Shown: positions 17,310 through 25,879, counted from the first letter of the stretch. The stretch is DNA of 29,180 bases from JBHEPS01 sp046261635 (GCA_046261635.1 JBHEOL010000041.1:1-29180); one strand, 5' to 3'. Numbers and translations: made by a program. The notes: a model not told the origin generated them from the sequence alone.

Positions 17310-19721
17310 ATGCGATCGATCTGCATTCACGGTCATTTTTACCAGCCGCCGCGGGAGAACCCGTGGCTCGAATCGATCGAGCTGCAGGAGAGCGCGCACC
17401 CGTACCACGACTGGAACGAACGGGTCACGGCCGAATGCTATGCACCAAACGGTGCTGCGCGGATTCTGGACTCACGAGGGCGCATCGCGAAAATCGTCAA
17501 CAACTACTCGAGAATCAGCTTCAACTTCGGGCCGACGCTGCTCACATGGATGAAGGAGAGCACTCCCGACACGTACCAGGCAATCCTGGATGGCGACCGG
17601 GAAAGCATGGCCCGATTCGATGGTCACGGCTCGGCGATCGCGCAGGCTTACAACCACATGATCATGCCGCTGGCGAGCCGGCGAGACAAGCAGACGCAGA
17701 TCCGCTGGGGGGCGCGCGATTTCGAAAAGCGTTTCGGCCGGCGGCCCGAAGGGATGTGGCTTCCCGAGACGGCGGTGGATCTCGAGACTCTCGACCTGCT
17801 CCTGGATGAAGGCATCCGGTTCACGATTCTCGCCCCCAATCAGGCGAAGAGCGTTCGAAAGGGGCAAGGCGAGTGGCAGGCGGTGGGCGAACAGATCGAC
17901 ACGACGCGCCCCTACTTCTGCCGCGTTCCGTCGGGACGTTCGATCGCCCTGTTCTTCTACGACTCACCGACTTCGAGAGCCGTGGCCTTCGAGGGATTGC
18001 TCGGCAATGGAGACCGCTTCGCGCAGCGCCTCCTGAGCAGCTCCGACGGTGCGGCTTCACGGCTGGTCAACATCGCCACGGACGGTGAAAGCTACGGCCA
18101 TCACCACCGGTACGGAGACATGGCTCTGGCCTCGGCGCTGGAAGTACTCGAGGCGAACCCTGAGGTTCAGCTGACGAACTACGCCCAGTTTCTAGCGCAG
18201 CATCCGCCCCAGGACGAGGTGGAGTTGGTGGAGTACAGCTCGTGGAGCTGTTCGCACGGGATCGAGCGGTGGCGCAGCGACTGCGGCTGCCGGACCGGAG
18301 GGGAAGCCGGTTGGAACCAGAGCTGGCGGGGCCCGCTCAGGGACGCGCTCGACTGGCTCCGGGATCATCTCGCGCCGCTGTTCGAGCGCGCGGCGCTCCA
18401 GCTGCTGCGCGATCCGTGGGCCGCACGGGACGCATATATCGACGTCGTTCTCGACCGTTCGGACGAGAACGTCCAGCGATTCATCGCCGATTACGCGCTC
18501 CGCGAGCTCGACGGAGATGATCTCGTCCGGATGCTGCAGCTCCTCGAAATGCAGCGTCAGGCCATGCTCATGTACACGAGCTGCGGTTGGTTCTTCAATG
18601 AGGTCTCGGGGATCGAGACCGTCCAGGTCCTCCAGTATGCCGCCCGGGCAATTCAGCTCGCGAAGGAGACATCGGGGACGGACCTGGAAGAGAGTTTCCT
18701 GGTGCGGCTGTCGACCGTGAAGAGCAACAAGGTCGAGATCGACAATGCCCGCATCCTCTACGAGACCGAAGTGCGGCCGTCGATGCTCGACCTCCCGCGC
18801 GTCGCGGCCCATTACGCGGTGTCGTCCCTGTTCCACGAGTACCCCTCCTCCGCCCGCATTTACTGCTACGAGGTGGAGCGCGACGATCAGGTCGTGTTCG
18901 AGGCAGGGCGGACCAACGTCACCGTCGGCAGGGTTCACGTCCGTTCGATCATCACCCGCGCTACGCGGCTCTTTTCATGGGGCGCGATCCATCTGGGAGA
19001 CCTCAATCTTTCCGGAGGTGTGCGCGAGTTCATCGGCGATGCCGCGTATCAGGCGCTGATCGATGCGCTTGCCGAGCCCTTCCACAACGGCGACTTTTCA
19101 GGCGTCATCCGGATTCTCGACCGCGAGTTCGGAACGCTCACGTTCTCGGTCAAATCACTCTTCAGCGACGAGCAGCGCCGGATTCTCGAGGCTTCGTGGA
19201 GCACGAGCCTCAGCGACGCCGACCCCCTCTCCCGAGAGCTGTACGAGCGATACGTTCCGCTGATGCGCTTTCACGCCGAACTGGGAATCCCGCTTCCGCG
19301 GATTCTGAGAGTGGCGGTGGAGTTCGCGTTCAACATGCACCTGCGGAGGCTGCTCGACAAGGAGAATCCGCCGATCGCGCAGTTGCGAAGCATCCTGCAG
19401 GAGGTCCGGACTGAAAAGATCGAGCTCGACCATGCGACGCTGAGCTTCCCCCTGCAGCGTGAGCTCGCCGCCGCCGTGGACGAGCTGGTTGAGGATCCCC
19501 GCTCAGTCGCTTCGGTGCGCCGCCTCGATCACCTTCTCGAGATCGCCTCCCTCCTCCCCTTCGGGATCGACCTCTGGAAGGCACAGAACGTGTTTTTTCA
19601 TCTGTTGCAGGTCGTGATGCCGGAGTTCATCGACAGAACCGGAAACGGAGAGGATCAGGCGCGAATCTGGCTACGTCATTTCCGATCGATCGGAAATCGA
19701 CTGTCCGTCCGGGACTCGTGA
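17310..19721 (+). CDS. GH57-like glycoside hydrolase with DUF3536 region
   Basis: This 803-residue protein belongs to a poorly characterised group annotated as GH57 with a DUF3536 domain. The N-terminal half carries GH57 landmarks: HGHFYQPP at residues 7-14 in place of the HxHQP motif, FNFGPTLL, the WLPE nucleophile motif with Glu153, and ATDGESYGHHH with candidate acid/base Asp258. The C-terminal part, rich in helices, contains CSHGIERWRSDCGC and no further recognised catalytic motif. There is no signal peptide, so it should act on intracellular alpha-glucan. GH57 enzymes include amylases, 4-alpha-glucanotransferases and branching enzymes; which activity applies is unknown. The ATG at 17310 is preferred over an adjacent TTG at 17307. 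Its end overlaps treY by one base. Confidence 0.88.
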   Translation: MRSICIHGHFYQPPRENPWLESIELQESAHPYHDWNERVTAECYAPNGAARILDSRGRIAKIVNNYSRISFNFGPTLLTWMKESTPDTYQAILDGDRESMARFDGHGSAIAQAYNHMIMPLASRRDKQTQIRWGARDFEKRFGRRPEGMWLPETAVDLETLDLLLDEGIRFTILAPNQAKSVRKGQGEWQAVGEQIDTTRPYFCRVPSGRSIALFFYDSPTSRAVAFEGLLGNGDRFAQRLLSSSDGAASRLVNIATDGESYGHHHRYGDMALASALEVLEANPEVQLTNYAQFLAQHPPQDEVELVEYSSWSCSHGIERWRSDCGCRTGGEAGWNQSWRGPLRDALDWLRDHLAPLFERAALQLLRDPWAARDAYIDVVLDRSDENVQRFIADYALRELDGDDLVRMLQLLEMQRQAMLMYTSCGWFFNEVSGIETVQVLQYAARAIQLAKETSGTDLEESFLVRLSTVKSNKVEIDNARILYETEVRPSMLDLPRVAAHYAVSSLFHEYPSSARIYCYEVERDDQVVFEAGRTNVTVGRVHVRSIITRATRLFSWGAIHLGDLNLSGGVREFIGDAAYQALIDALAEPFHNGDFSGVIRILDREFGTLTFSVKSLFSDEQRRILEASWSTSLSDADPLSRELYERYVPLMRFHAELGIPLPRILRVAVEFAFNMHLRRLLDKENPPIAQLRSILQEVRTEKIELDHATLSFPLQRELAAAVDELVEDPRSVASVRRLDHLLEIASLLPFGIDLWKAQNVFFHLLQVVMPEFIDRTGNGEDQARIWLRHFRSIGNRLSVRDS

Positions 19722-22483
19722 TGAATCATCCTCGTATACCAGCGTCGACCTACAGGCTCCAGCTCAACGCCGGGATGACGTTTCGCGACGCTCGCTCGGT
19801 CCTCGAATACCTCGACGAGCTCGGAATCTCCGACCTTTACGTCTCTCCGATCTCGAAGGCGCGGAGAGGGAGCATGCACGGGTACGACGTCATCGACCCG
19901 CAGCAGCTCAACCCCGAGATCGGGTCGGCCGACGATCTCGAGCTGGTCGCCACGGAGCTCCGCGAGCGGAACATGGGGCTGATCGTCGATATCGTGCCGA
20001 ACCACATGGCCGCAAGCCTCGAGAACGACTGGTGGCTGGACATGCTCGCAAGGGGACCCGCTTCTCCGGCCGCACGGTACTTCGACGTCGACTGGTCGCG
20101 CGAAGGAACGCGGGGAGGATCACGCGACAAGCTCCTCTTCCCGGTGCTGGGCAGGCCCTACGGGGACGTGCTTGCGAAGCACGAGATCCGGCTCGTGGTC
20201 GATGAGGAGCACGGATTCTCGATCCGCTACTACGATCACCTCTTCCCGGTCAGCGCCGCCTCCCTCCGTTTGATCGCGCAGTGGTTGCGCGACGCCATCG
20301 AGGATCAAGTCGCGTCGCGGGATCTGGCGCTGCTCGCCGGAGAGGACAACCCGCGCGAGATCGCCGAGCGGCTCCTCGCGATCGCGCGTCCTCGAACGCG
20401 CACACGGAGGATTCTCGAGAATCTGGTGAGCCGGATCAACGACGGGAGCCGCACCACGCCACGTTTTTTCGAGCTCGATCGCCTTCTCGAGCTGCAGCAC
20501 TACCGGCTCGCATTCTGGCGCATGGCTTCCGAGGAGCTCAACTACCGGCGCTTTTTCGACATCAGCGAGCTGGCGGGCGTCACGATGGAGTCCCGCGAAA
20601 CCTTCGAGGCCGTTCACAAGCTCCCCCTCGAGCTCGCGCGCCGCGGAATCGTCACCGGGCTGAGAATCGACCACATCGACGGTCTTCGAGACCCGATCGG
20701 CTACCTCGAACAGCTCCAGGACGCCCTTCCGGGAGAGCGGTTCTACGTCGTCATCGAGAAGATTCTCGGTCCGGACGAACCCGTGCGCGAGGATTTCGCC
20801 TGCTCCGGCACGACGGGATACGAGTTTCTCAACACGATCAATCGAGTGTTCGTGGACGGCACGGGCCTCCGCCAGATCGACACGGCCTATCGCGAGCTCA
20901 CCGATCGGCATTTCCCGTTTTCGAACGTCGTCTACAGAACCAAGCGGCTCGCGATCAAACGCCTCTTCGCCGGGGAGTTGATCCGGCTCACTGCCCGAAC
21001 CTCCACCCTGGCCGCGAACGACCGGGTCGGACGGGACATCCCCTTCTCCGACCTGCGGCGGGCGATCATCGAGATCTCGACCGCTCTCCCGGTCTATAGG
21101 ACCTACATCCGCTCCGGCCAGATCGATCCGCGGGACCGGGCACTGATCGAAAAGGCCGCCACAGACGCCCACGCGACGAGTCCCCCGGGTCTGCGCCCGG
21201 CCATCGACTTCGTCGCGCGCAGCTTCCTTCTCGATCTCTCTGCTGAAAGCGAGCCCTATCGCGAGCAGTGGCTCGACGTCATCATGCGCTGGCAGCAGTT
21301 CACGGGCCCGGCGATGGCCAAGGGATTCGAGGACACGGCGTTGTACCGCTCGAACCTCCTCGTCTCTCTCAACGACGTGGGCTCCGAGCCCGCCCCTGAG
21401 CCCCATCGTCTCGGCGCTGATGCGTTTCACCGGGAGTCGAACCGGCGGCTCGCCCGCATGCCGGCGACCATGAACGCCAGCTCCACTCACGATACGAAGC
21501 GTAGCGAAGACGTGCGGGCCCGAATCAACGTGCTGTCGGAGATCCCGGTCCGGTGGATCCGGAACGTACAGCAGTGGAGACGGATCAATGCTCCCCACCG
21601 CGTCGCGGCCGGAGAGCGTTCCGTCCCGGGCACGAACGAGGAGTGGCTGCTCTACCAGACACTCCTCGGGTCGTGGCCGATCGACCGCGATGACATGGAG
21701 AGCTATCCCGATCGCATCGCGGCTTACGTCATCAAGGCGGCCCGGGAAGCCAAGATGCACACGAGCTGGCTCGAGCCCGACGAGCGGTGGGAAAAAGCCC
21801 TCGTTTCCTTCGCTCGAAGACTGGCATCCGGCGAGGGTGATCCTGCTTTCCAGCGCGCATTCGCACGCCTGCAGAAAGACGTCGCTTTCTGGGGAGCGGT
21901 GAACTCCCTCTCGCAGCTGGTTCTCAAGTCGACGGCCCCCGGCATCCCCGACTTCTATCAGGGAACCGAGTTGTGGGATCTCTCGCTCGTCGATCCCGAC
22001 AATCGGAGGCGGGTCGACTACGACCGCCGCCGGCGGATCCTCGAGTCGATCCGCGCCCGCCAGGGGGAGTTCGGCCGAGAGCAGCTGTGCCGCGATCTGT
22101 TGCGTCAATGGAAGGACGGTGGCGTGAAGCTCTTCACGACTTCCGCACTGCTTCACCTCCGCCGCGGACAGCGCGAGCTGTTCGATTCAGGAGGGTACCG
22201 GCCGCTTGCGGCCGACGGAGTCCTGGGGCAACATCTCGTCGCATTCGCGAGAGAGCAAGGAAGCCAGCGCGTCGTGGTCGTCGTGCCGCGCCTTCCCGCC
22301 TCCCTGGTCCGCCCGGGGGTCTGGCCCATCGGATCCGAAATCTGGGGCGACCTGATGCTCCGCACGGGCGCACGAAGCTCGTTGACGAATATCTTCACGG
22401 GTGAGCGGATACGAGTCTCGCGCGGTACGATCAGCGTGGCCGACGCGCTGCAGTCGTTTCCGGTTGCCGTGCTGGTTACGTGA
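19721..22483 (+). CDS. treY: malto-oligosyltrehalose synthase
   Basis: TreY (GH13) isomerises the reducing-end alpha-1,4 bond of maltooligosaccharides to an alpha,alpha-1,1 bond, giving the substrate of TreZ. The product has 920 residues, within the usual 700-950. It starts with PASTYRLQLNAGMTF and shows the TreY-typical SMHGYDVIDP loop. The catalytic residues are nucleophile Asp317 (LRIDHIDGL), acid/base Glu346 (YVVIEKILG) and Asp591 (SSTHDTKRSED). GIPDFYQGTELWD near the C-terminus is also family-typical. The ATG at 19721 forms a TGATG with the preceding stop; a GTG three bases earlier is a possible alternative. It is the last gene of the run, and holA converges on it 50 bp away. Confidence 0.97.
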   Translation: MNHPRIPASTYRLQLNAGMTFRDARSVLEYLDELGISDLYVSPISKARRGSMHGYDVIDPQQLNPEIGSADDLELVATELRERNMGLIVDIVPNHMAASLENDWWLDMLARGPASPAARYFDVDWSREGTRGGSRDKLLFPVLGRPYGDVLAKHEIRLVVDEEHGFSIRYYDHLFPVSAASLRLIAQWLRDAIEDQVASRDLALLAGEDNPREIAERLLAIARPRTRTRRILENLVSRINDGSRTTPRFFELDRLLELQHYRLAFWRMASEELNYRRFFDISELAGVTMESRETFEAVHKLPLELARRGIVTGLRIDHIDGLRDPIGYLEQLQDALPGERFYVVIEKILGPDEPVREDFACSGTTGYEFLNTINRVFVDGTGLRQIDTAYRELTDRHFPFSNVVYRTKRLAIKRLFAGELIRLTARTSTLAANDRVGRDIPFSDLRRAIIEISTALPVYRTYIRSGQIDPRDRALIEKAATDAHATSPPGLRPAIDFVARSFLLDLSAESEPYREQWLDVIMRWQQFTGPAMAKGFEDTALYRSNLLVSLNDVGSEPAPEPHRLGADAFHRESNRRLARMPATMNASSTHDTKRSEDVRARINVLSEIPVRWIRNVQQWRRINAPHRVAAGERSVPGTNEEWLLYQTLLGSWPIDRDDMESYPDRIAAYVIKAAREAKMHTSWLEPDERWEKALVSFARRLASGEGDPAFQRAFARLQKDVAFWGAVNSLSQLVLKSTAPGIPDFYQGTELWDLSLVDPDNRRRVDYDRRRRILESIRARQGEFGREQLCRDLLRQWKDGGVKLFTTSALLHLRRGQRELFDSGGYRPLAADGVLGQHLVAFAREQGSQRVVVVVPRLPASLVRPGVWPIGSEIWGDLMLRTGARSSLTNIFTGERIRVSRGTISVADALQSFPVAVLVT

Positions 22484-22533
22484 GGAGGTGGGACGAGGGG
22501 CGGGTTACCACGGAAAGGGGTTCGTCAGGGCTT

Positions 22534-23910
22534 TCAGCCTCTGGCCCCTCGACCCATGACGAACGTCTCGAGGGCGACATCGACAGGAGGCCCTCCGGAC
22601 TTTCTTCCCACCTCGATCTCGGTGATCTGGTCGAGCGCGGCGATGAGCGCGGCTTCATCGTGGAGCCGGGCCGATTCGAATCTCTTGTGCAGAGCGAACG
22701 GATGGGGTTTCTGCCGCACGAGATGATTGCTCTTGAGATACTCGCTCAGCGGCTCGGCGATGGCGTCCTTGAATCGGTTGTAGTGGGTCCCTCGCCTGAC
22801 GTCGATCCCGTTCATGCGGGCCCACGAATGGATGCCGATGAGCTGGCGGATCTCGTCGGCGAAAGCGAATAGAAACCGGCCGTAATGGATATCGTCCGAG
22901 GCTTTACCTTCGTCGCGAGCCGCCTGCGCGACCAGGTCGCGCAGCTTCGAGATCGCCTCGAGGGATTTTCCCTCGGCGAAGAGCGATCCGAGCTCCCACC
23001 GCATCCCGCCGCCGATCTCCGCAACCTGCTGCCGGACGATCTCGACGGTGATTCGCCCGCCTTCTCCGACGAACGTCGCAAGCCGGTCGGCTTCGTTCGC
23101 GGCCTGCCGGAGGTCGGGGACGTCCTTCGAGAACTTGTCCGAAAGAATCCGTTCGATTCCCAGCCGGGCTCGCAACTCGCGAATTGCCTGAGGATCGAAC
23201 TTCGCGCCGGCGGCCTCGCTGATCTGGCTGATGGCGGCCGAGAGCGCCGCGTCGAAATCCTCGCGCGTGAGGTTCCGCACGACGACTGCTCCGCCGCGAA
23301 CGATCGCCGCGACTGTCGCTGAGTCGACGGGCACCTCGCCCGTCCGCATCAGGAGGATCGATCCGGGAGCTCCTCCTTCCGACGCAGCCTCGGCGAGCAT
23401 GGCGGCGTCGTTCTCACCGCGGGATGGGCGTTTGCCGGAGTCGCGAGCCGCCTGGAGCAGACCGGAAAACGCGGCCTCGGGTTTCCGGAGGCCGAGGTTT
23501 TCGGCGATCGCGGTGTCGGACTCGTCGAGCTCGATGCCGGCGAGGCCGAGCACGTGCAGCAGTTTGGCGACCGCGGATGTCCGCTTCCGATCGGTCTTCG
23601 CCGTCTTGAAATCGCCGATCGACTTGTCCAGCAGTGTCGAGATCTCTTTGCGGGTGACGAAGGCGTTGATTTCGGGAAGGATGAGAAGGCGCGTGCCTCC
23701 GAAGAGCGAGTGCGTCCGGAAGGAATCGAGGACCTGCCCGAGGTCGGTTCCCGCGGCGAACGTCTCGACCTGGGCGCCGATGGCCTCCAGGGCATCCCGG
23801 ATGGAGTGAAAGGAGGCGTCGACCAAGAACTCGCTGTCACCACCGACGAGAATCAACGAGGGCGGCTTACCGGCGCCGATGCGTTTGAGAAGCTCGCTTT
23901 CAGTGGTCAT
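22534..23910 (-). CDS. holA: DNA polymerase III delta subunit, enlarged
   Basis: The delta subunit opens the beta clamp as part of the clamp loader. Family features include LILVGGDSEFLVD near the N-terminus, SLFGGTRLLIL near residue 70, and the C-terminal collar region with WELGSLFAEGKSLEAI and HPFALHKRF. At 458 residues it is about 110 longer than the usual 340. The surplus sits mainly between the RLLILPE strand and the GSILLMRTG strand (roughly residues 95-180), which are normally close together. There is no clear ribosome-binding site before the ATG; a strong hairpin lies 11 bases upstream. It is the last gene of the minus-strand block and converges with treY. Confidence 0.85.
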   Translation of the reverse strand: MTTESELLKRIGAGKPPSLILVGGDSEFLVDASFHSIRDALEAIGAQVETFAAGTDLGQVLDSFRTHSLFGGTRLLILPEINAFVTRKEISTLLDKSIGDFKTAKTDRKRTSAVAKLLHVLGLAGIELDESDTAIAENLGLRKPEAAFSGLLQAARDSGKRPSRGENDAAMLAEAASEGGAPGSILLMRTGEVPVDSATVAAIVRGGAVVVRNLTREDFDAALSAAISQISEAAGAKFDPQAIRELRARLGIERILSDKFSKDVPDLRQAANEADRLATFVGEGGRITVEIVRQQVAEIGGGMRWELGSLFAEGKSLEAISKLRDLVAQAARDEGKASDDIHYGRFLFAFADEIRQLIGIHSWARMNGIDVRRGTHYNRFKDAIAEPLSEYLKSNHLVRQKPHPFALHKRFESARLHDEAALIAALDQITEIEVGRKSGGPPVDVALETFVMGRGARG

Positions 23911-23921
23911 CGCAGAATCAG

Positions 23922-23949
23922 AAAGAGCTTCGACCGCTCGAAGCTCTTT
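23922..23949 (-). terminator. perfect 12-bp hairpin between dksA-like gene and holA
   Basis: AAAGAGCTTCGA at 23922-23933 is the exact reverse complement of 23938-23949, with a 4-base loop. Read on the minus strand, the stem ends in TCTTTCT, a short U-rich tail, so it could act as an intrinsic terminator for the dksA-like gene. Because it ends 11 bases before the holA ATG, it could also shape the holA leader. Confidence 0.55.
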
Positions 23950-23951
23950 GA

Positions 23952-23957
23952 ACTATA
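23952..23957 (-). promoter_or_regulatory. possible -10 element for holA
   Basis: The minus strand reads TATAGT, five of six matches to the sigma-70 -10 consensus, about 40 bases upstream of the holA ATG. No good -35 lies 17-18 bases upstream. If used, transcription would begin at about 23945, inside the hairpin arm. Confidence 0.3.
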
Positions 23958-23976
23958 ACGCGGTGGGTTCGTGAGA

Positions 23977-24345
23977 TCAGAGGAGACCCTTCTCCTGAAG
24001 CTCCTGGCAGTCGATGCAGAACCGCGTCCAGGGGACCGCGGCCAGGCGCCTCTCGCCGATGACTGCCTGGCAGTTGGTGCAGACCCCGAAGGCGCCCGCG
24101 TTCATCCTGTTCAGGGCCTCTTCGATGGCGACGAGGATCTCGCGGTCCGTGTCGGAAAGCGAGAAGTTCAGCTCTTTCGAGTACGCACTCGCGGCCTTGT
24201 CGGCCAGATCCTGGATTCCGTCGTCGCTCTGCTCGGAGCTCTGCGCGCGCTCGCGGTTGTACGACGCGAGCATTTCCTTCTGCTTCTTCTCTAGCGCTTC
24301 ACGATGCGAAGCGTGGGGATCTGCTTTGGTCTTGGTCCTCGCCAT
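23977..24345 (-). CDS. DksA/TraR family zinc-finger protein
   Basis: This 122-residue protein has a charged N-terminal helix and a C-terminal C4 zinc finger, Cys89-x2-Cys92 and Cys110-x2-Cys113, as in DksA/TraR proteins. Proteins of this group bind RNA polymerase through the secondary channel and change its response to ppGpp or its promoter choice. A DxxDxA sequence (Asp46, Asp49, Ala51) sits at the position of the acidic coiled-coil tip that DksA needs for activity, so the protein may be functional in that sense. It is shorter than E. coli DksA (151). A GGAG lies upstream of the ATG, 16 bases after the rlmH stop, so cotranscription with rlmH is likely. Whether it is the organism's main DksA is uncertain. 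Confidence 0.88.
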   Translation of the reverse strand: MARTKTKADPHASHREALEKKQKEMLASYNRERAQSSEQSDDGIQDLADKAASAYSKELNFSLSDTDREILVAIEEALNRMNAGAFGVCTNCQAVIGERRLAAVPWTRFCIDCQELQEKGLL

Positions 24346-24361
24346 GTTCGGGTCGATCTCC

Positions 24362-24832
24362 TTACTTGTGATATGACACGTTCCGGATCAAGGTGCAGGC
24401 TCGGTAGATCTGCTCGAGAAGGACGACCCTCGCGAGCTGGTGCGGCAGCGTCATCGGCGAGAGTGCGAGCACCCGATCGCCTCTCTCCCTCAGGTGGTTG
24501 CTCAGACCGAGGTCCCCTCCCACGACGAAATTCACTCCGTGGGGCTGGTCCACCGTCATTCGCTCGAGCCACCGCGCAAATTTCAAAGAATCGATCAACT
24601 CGCCGCGCTCATCGAGCACGGTCGTAAATCCTTGCGCCGGGATCGCTTCCAACAGCCGTTTCGATTCGGCTCTGATCACGTCCTGATCCGACTTCGATTT
24701 CCGTCCCTTTTCCGGGGCCACTTCGATCATCTCGAGCGGAAAAAAGTGGCGAATCCTCGCCGCGTATCGATCGATCGCAGCCCGGAATTCGGTATCAGAC
24801 GTGGAACGAATCCAGATCAGGCGAAATTTCAC
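24362..24832 (-). CDS. rlmH: 23S rRNA pseudouridine-1915 N3-methyltransferase
   Basis: RlmH methylates pseudouridine 1915 in helix 69 of 23S rRNA, using S-adenosylmethionine, on assembled 70S ribosomes. The 156-residue length equals that of E. coli RlmH (155). The SPOUT-fold features are present: FVVGGDLGLS, the knot segment LSPMTLPHQLARVVLLEQIYRA, and the C-terminal YHK. The start is GTG at 24832, with AAAGGGG upstream. The gene follows the sigma-54 activator by 78 bp and lies in the rsfS neighbourhood, where rlmH is commonly found. Confidence 0.96.
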   Translation of the reverse strand: MKFRLIWIRSTSDTEFRAAIDRYAARIRHFFPLEMIEVAPEKGRKSKSDQDVIRAESKRLLEAIPAQGFTTVLDERGELIDSLKFARWLERMTVDQPHGVNFVVGGDLGLSNHLRERGDRVLALSPMTLPHQLARVVLLEQIYRACTLIRNVSYHK

Positions 24833-24875
24833 GAATTCGGCCCCTTTCCGCCGGCATTTCGGGGCAGTTTTGCGT

Positions 24876-24904
24876 GATGCGAAATGGGTTGTTTTCGTCG
24901 CATC
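24876..24904. other. inverted repeat between sigma-54 activator gene and rlmH
   Basis: GATGCGA (24876-24882) and TCGCATC (24898-24904) form a perfect 7-bp inverted repeat with a 15-base spacer, starting just after the stop of the activator gene. It could be a weak terminator or attenuator, but no clear T-run follows. Confidence 0.3.
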
Positions 24905-24910
24905 CGCCCC

Positions 24911-25879
24911 TCACCGGTTCCACCGCTTCCTCTTTTCGATCAACGCCTTCCGGCTGATCCCGAGGACTGCGGCGGCCCGCGTCTGGTTGCCTCCGGTCTG
25001 CCGCAGAACTTCCTCGACATACTTTCGTTCGAGGGCGGCCAGGGTCCACCCCTGAGCGGAGGCTTCCGCGACCAGATCGCCGCCGCCCAGAAATCCTTCG
25101 CGCGGGAGGGAAGCCGCGGAGATGCGCGTCCCTTCCTCGAGGAGAACCGCGCGCTCGATCGCGTGACGCAGCTCCCGCACGTTTCCGGGCCAGCGATACT
25201 GCCGGATGATCTGCAGCGCCTCGGGCTCGAAGCCGGCAATCGTCTTGCCGGCGGCCCGTGCAGCCAAGCGGAGAAGCCGGCGGGCGAGCGAGGGTATGTC
25301 GACGCTCCTCTCGCGCAGGGGCGGAATCGTCAGGCTCACCACGTTGAGCCGAAAGTAGAGATCCGGCCGCAGACGATCGCCCGATTGAAGCTGCTCGAGC
25401 GGGAGGTTGGAGGAGCTGATGAGCCGCACGTCCGTCCGGATGGTGCGATTCGAGCCGAGTGGGGTGAACTGGCGCTCCTGGATGACGCGAAGAAGCTTGG
25501 CCTGCAGATGGGACGGGAGTGCGGCGATCTCGTCGAGGTAGACGGTCCCGCCGCTGGCGATCTCGAAACGCCCCGGTCTCCGCTGAAGGGCGCCCGTGAA
25601 GGCGCCCTTCTCGTGGCCGAACAACTCGGCCTCGAACAGGTCCTCGGGGATGGACGCGCAATCGATCCGGACCAGAGCTCGAGCCGCGCGTGGGCCGAGG
25701 GCATGAAGCGTTTCCGCCAGGAAGTCCTTTCCGACGCCCGACTCGCCGAGGATCAGGACGCTGGCATCGGTCGAGACGACCTTGCCGGCAACGCCGAGAA
25801 GCTCCCGCATTCTCGCATCGCGTGTCGGAAACAGACTCCGCAGTCTGCGAGCCTCAGCGGTTTCCCTGCTGGCGCTCAC
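24911..25879 (-). CDS. sigma-54-dependent transcriptional activator without a sensor domain
   Basis: This 322-residue protein consists of a short N-terminal segment, a sigma-54 AAA+ domain and a Fis-type helix-turn-helix. Walker A is GESGVGKD at residues 45-52, the sigma-54 contact loop GAFTGA is at 92-97, Walker B is TVYLDEIAAL, and the arginine region LRERSVDIP is intact. The C-terminal helix-turn-helix (GNQTRAAAVLGISRKALIEK) is typical. No receiver, GAF or PAS domain precedes the ATPase. The GTG at 25879 is chosen because AAGGAGG lies immediately upstream. An in-frame ATG at 25921 adds only 14 Arg/Ser-rich residues and lies deeper in rsfS. The gene overlaps the rsfS end by 26 bp. Target promoters are unknown. 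Confidence 0.92.
   Translation of the reverse strand: MSASRETAEARRLRSLFPTRDARMRELLGVAGKVVSTDASVLILGESGVGKDFLAETLHALGPRAARALVRIDCASIPEDLFEAELFGHEKGAFTGALQRRPGRFEIASGGTVYLDEIAALPSHLQAKLLRVIQERQFTPLGSNRTIRTDVRLISSSNLPLEQLQSGDRLRPDLYFRLNVVSLTIPPLRERSVDIPSLARRLLRLAARAAGKTIAGFEPEALQIIRQYRWPGNVRELRHAIERAVLLEEGTRISAASLPREGFLGGGDLVAEASAQGWTLAALERKYVEEVLRQTGGNQTRAAAVLGISRKALIEKRKRWNR

Noticed and set aside
20120..22156. 678-residue open frame on the minus strand opposite treY
   Set aside because: Antisense shadow of a clearly identified enzyme; no domain, no ribosome-binding site and no operon context.
22484..22533. Terminator between convergent treY and holA
   Set aside because: I looked for a stem with a T-run in these 50 bases and found only a weak GACGA/TCGTC pair, not enough to call.
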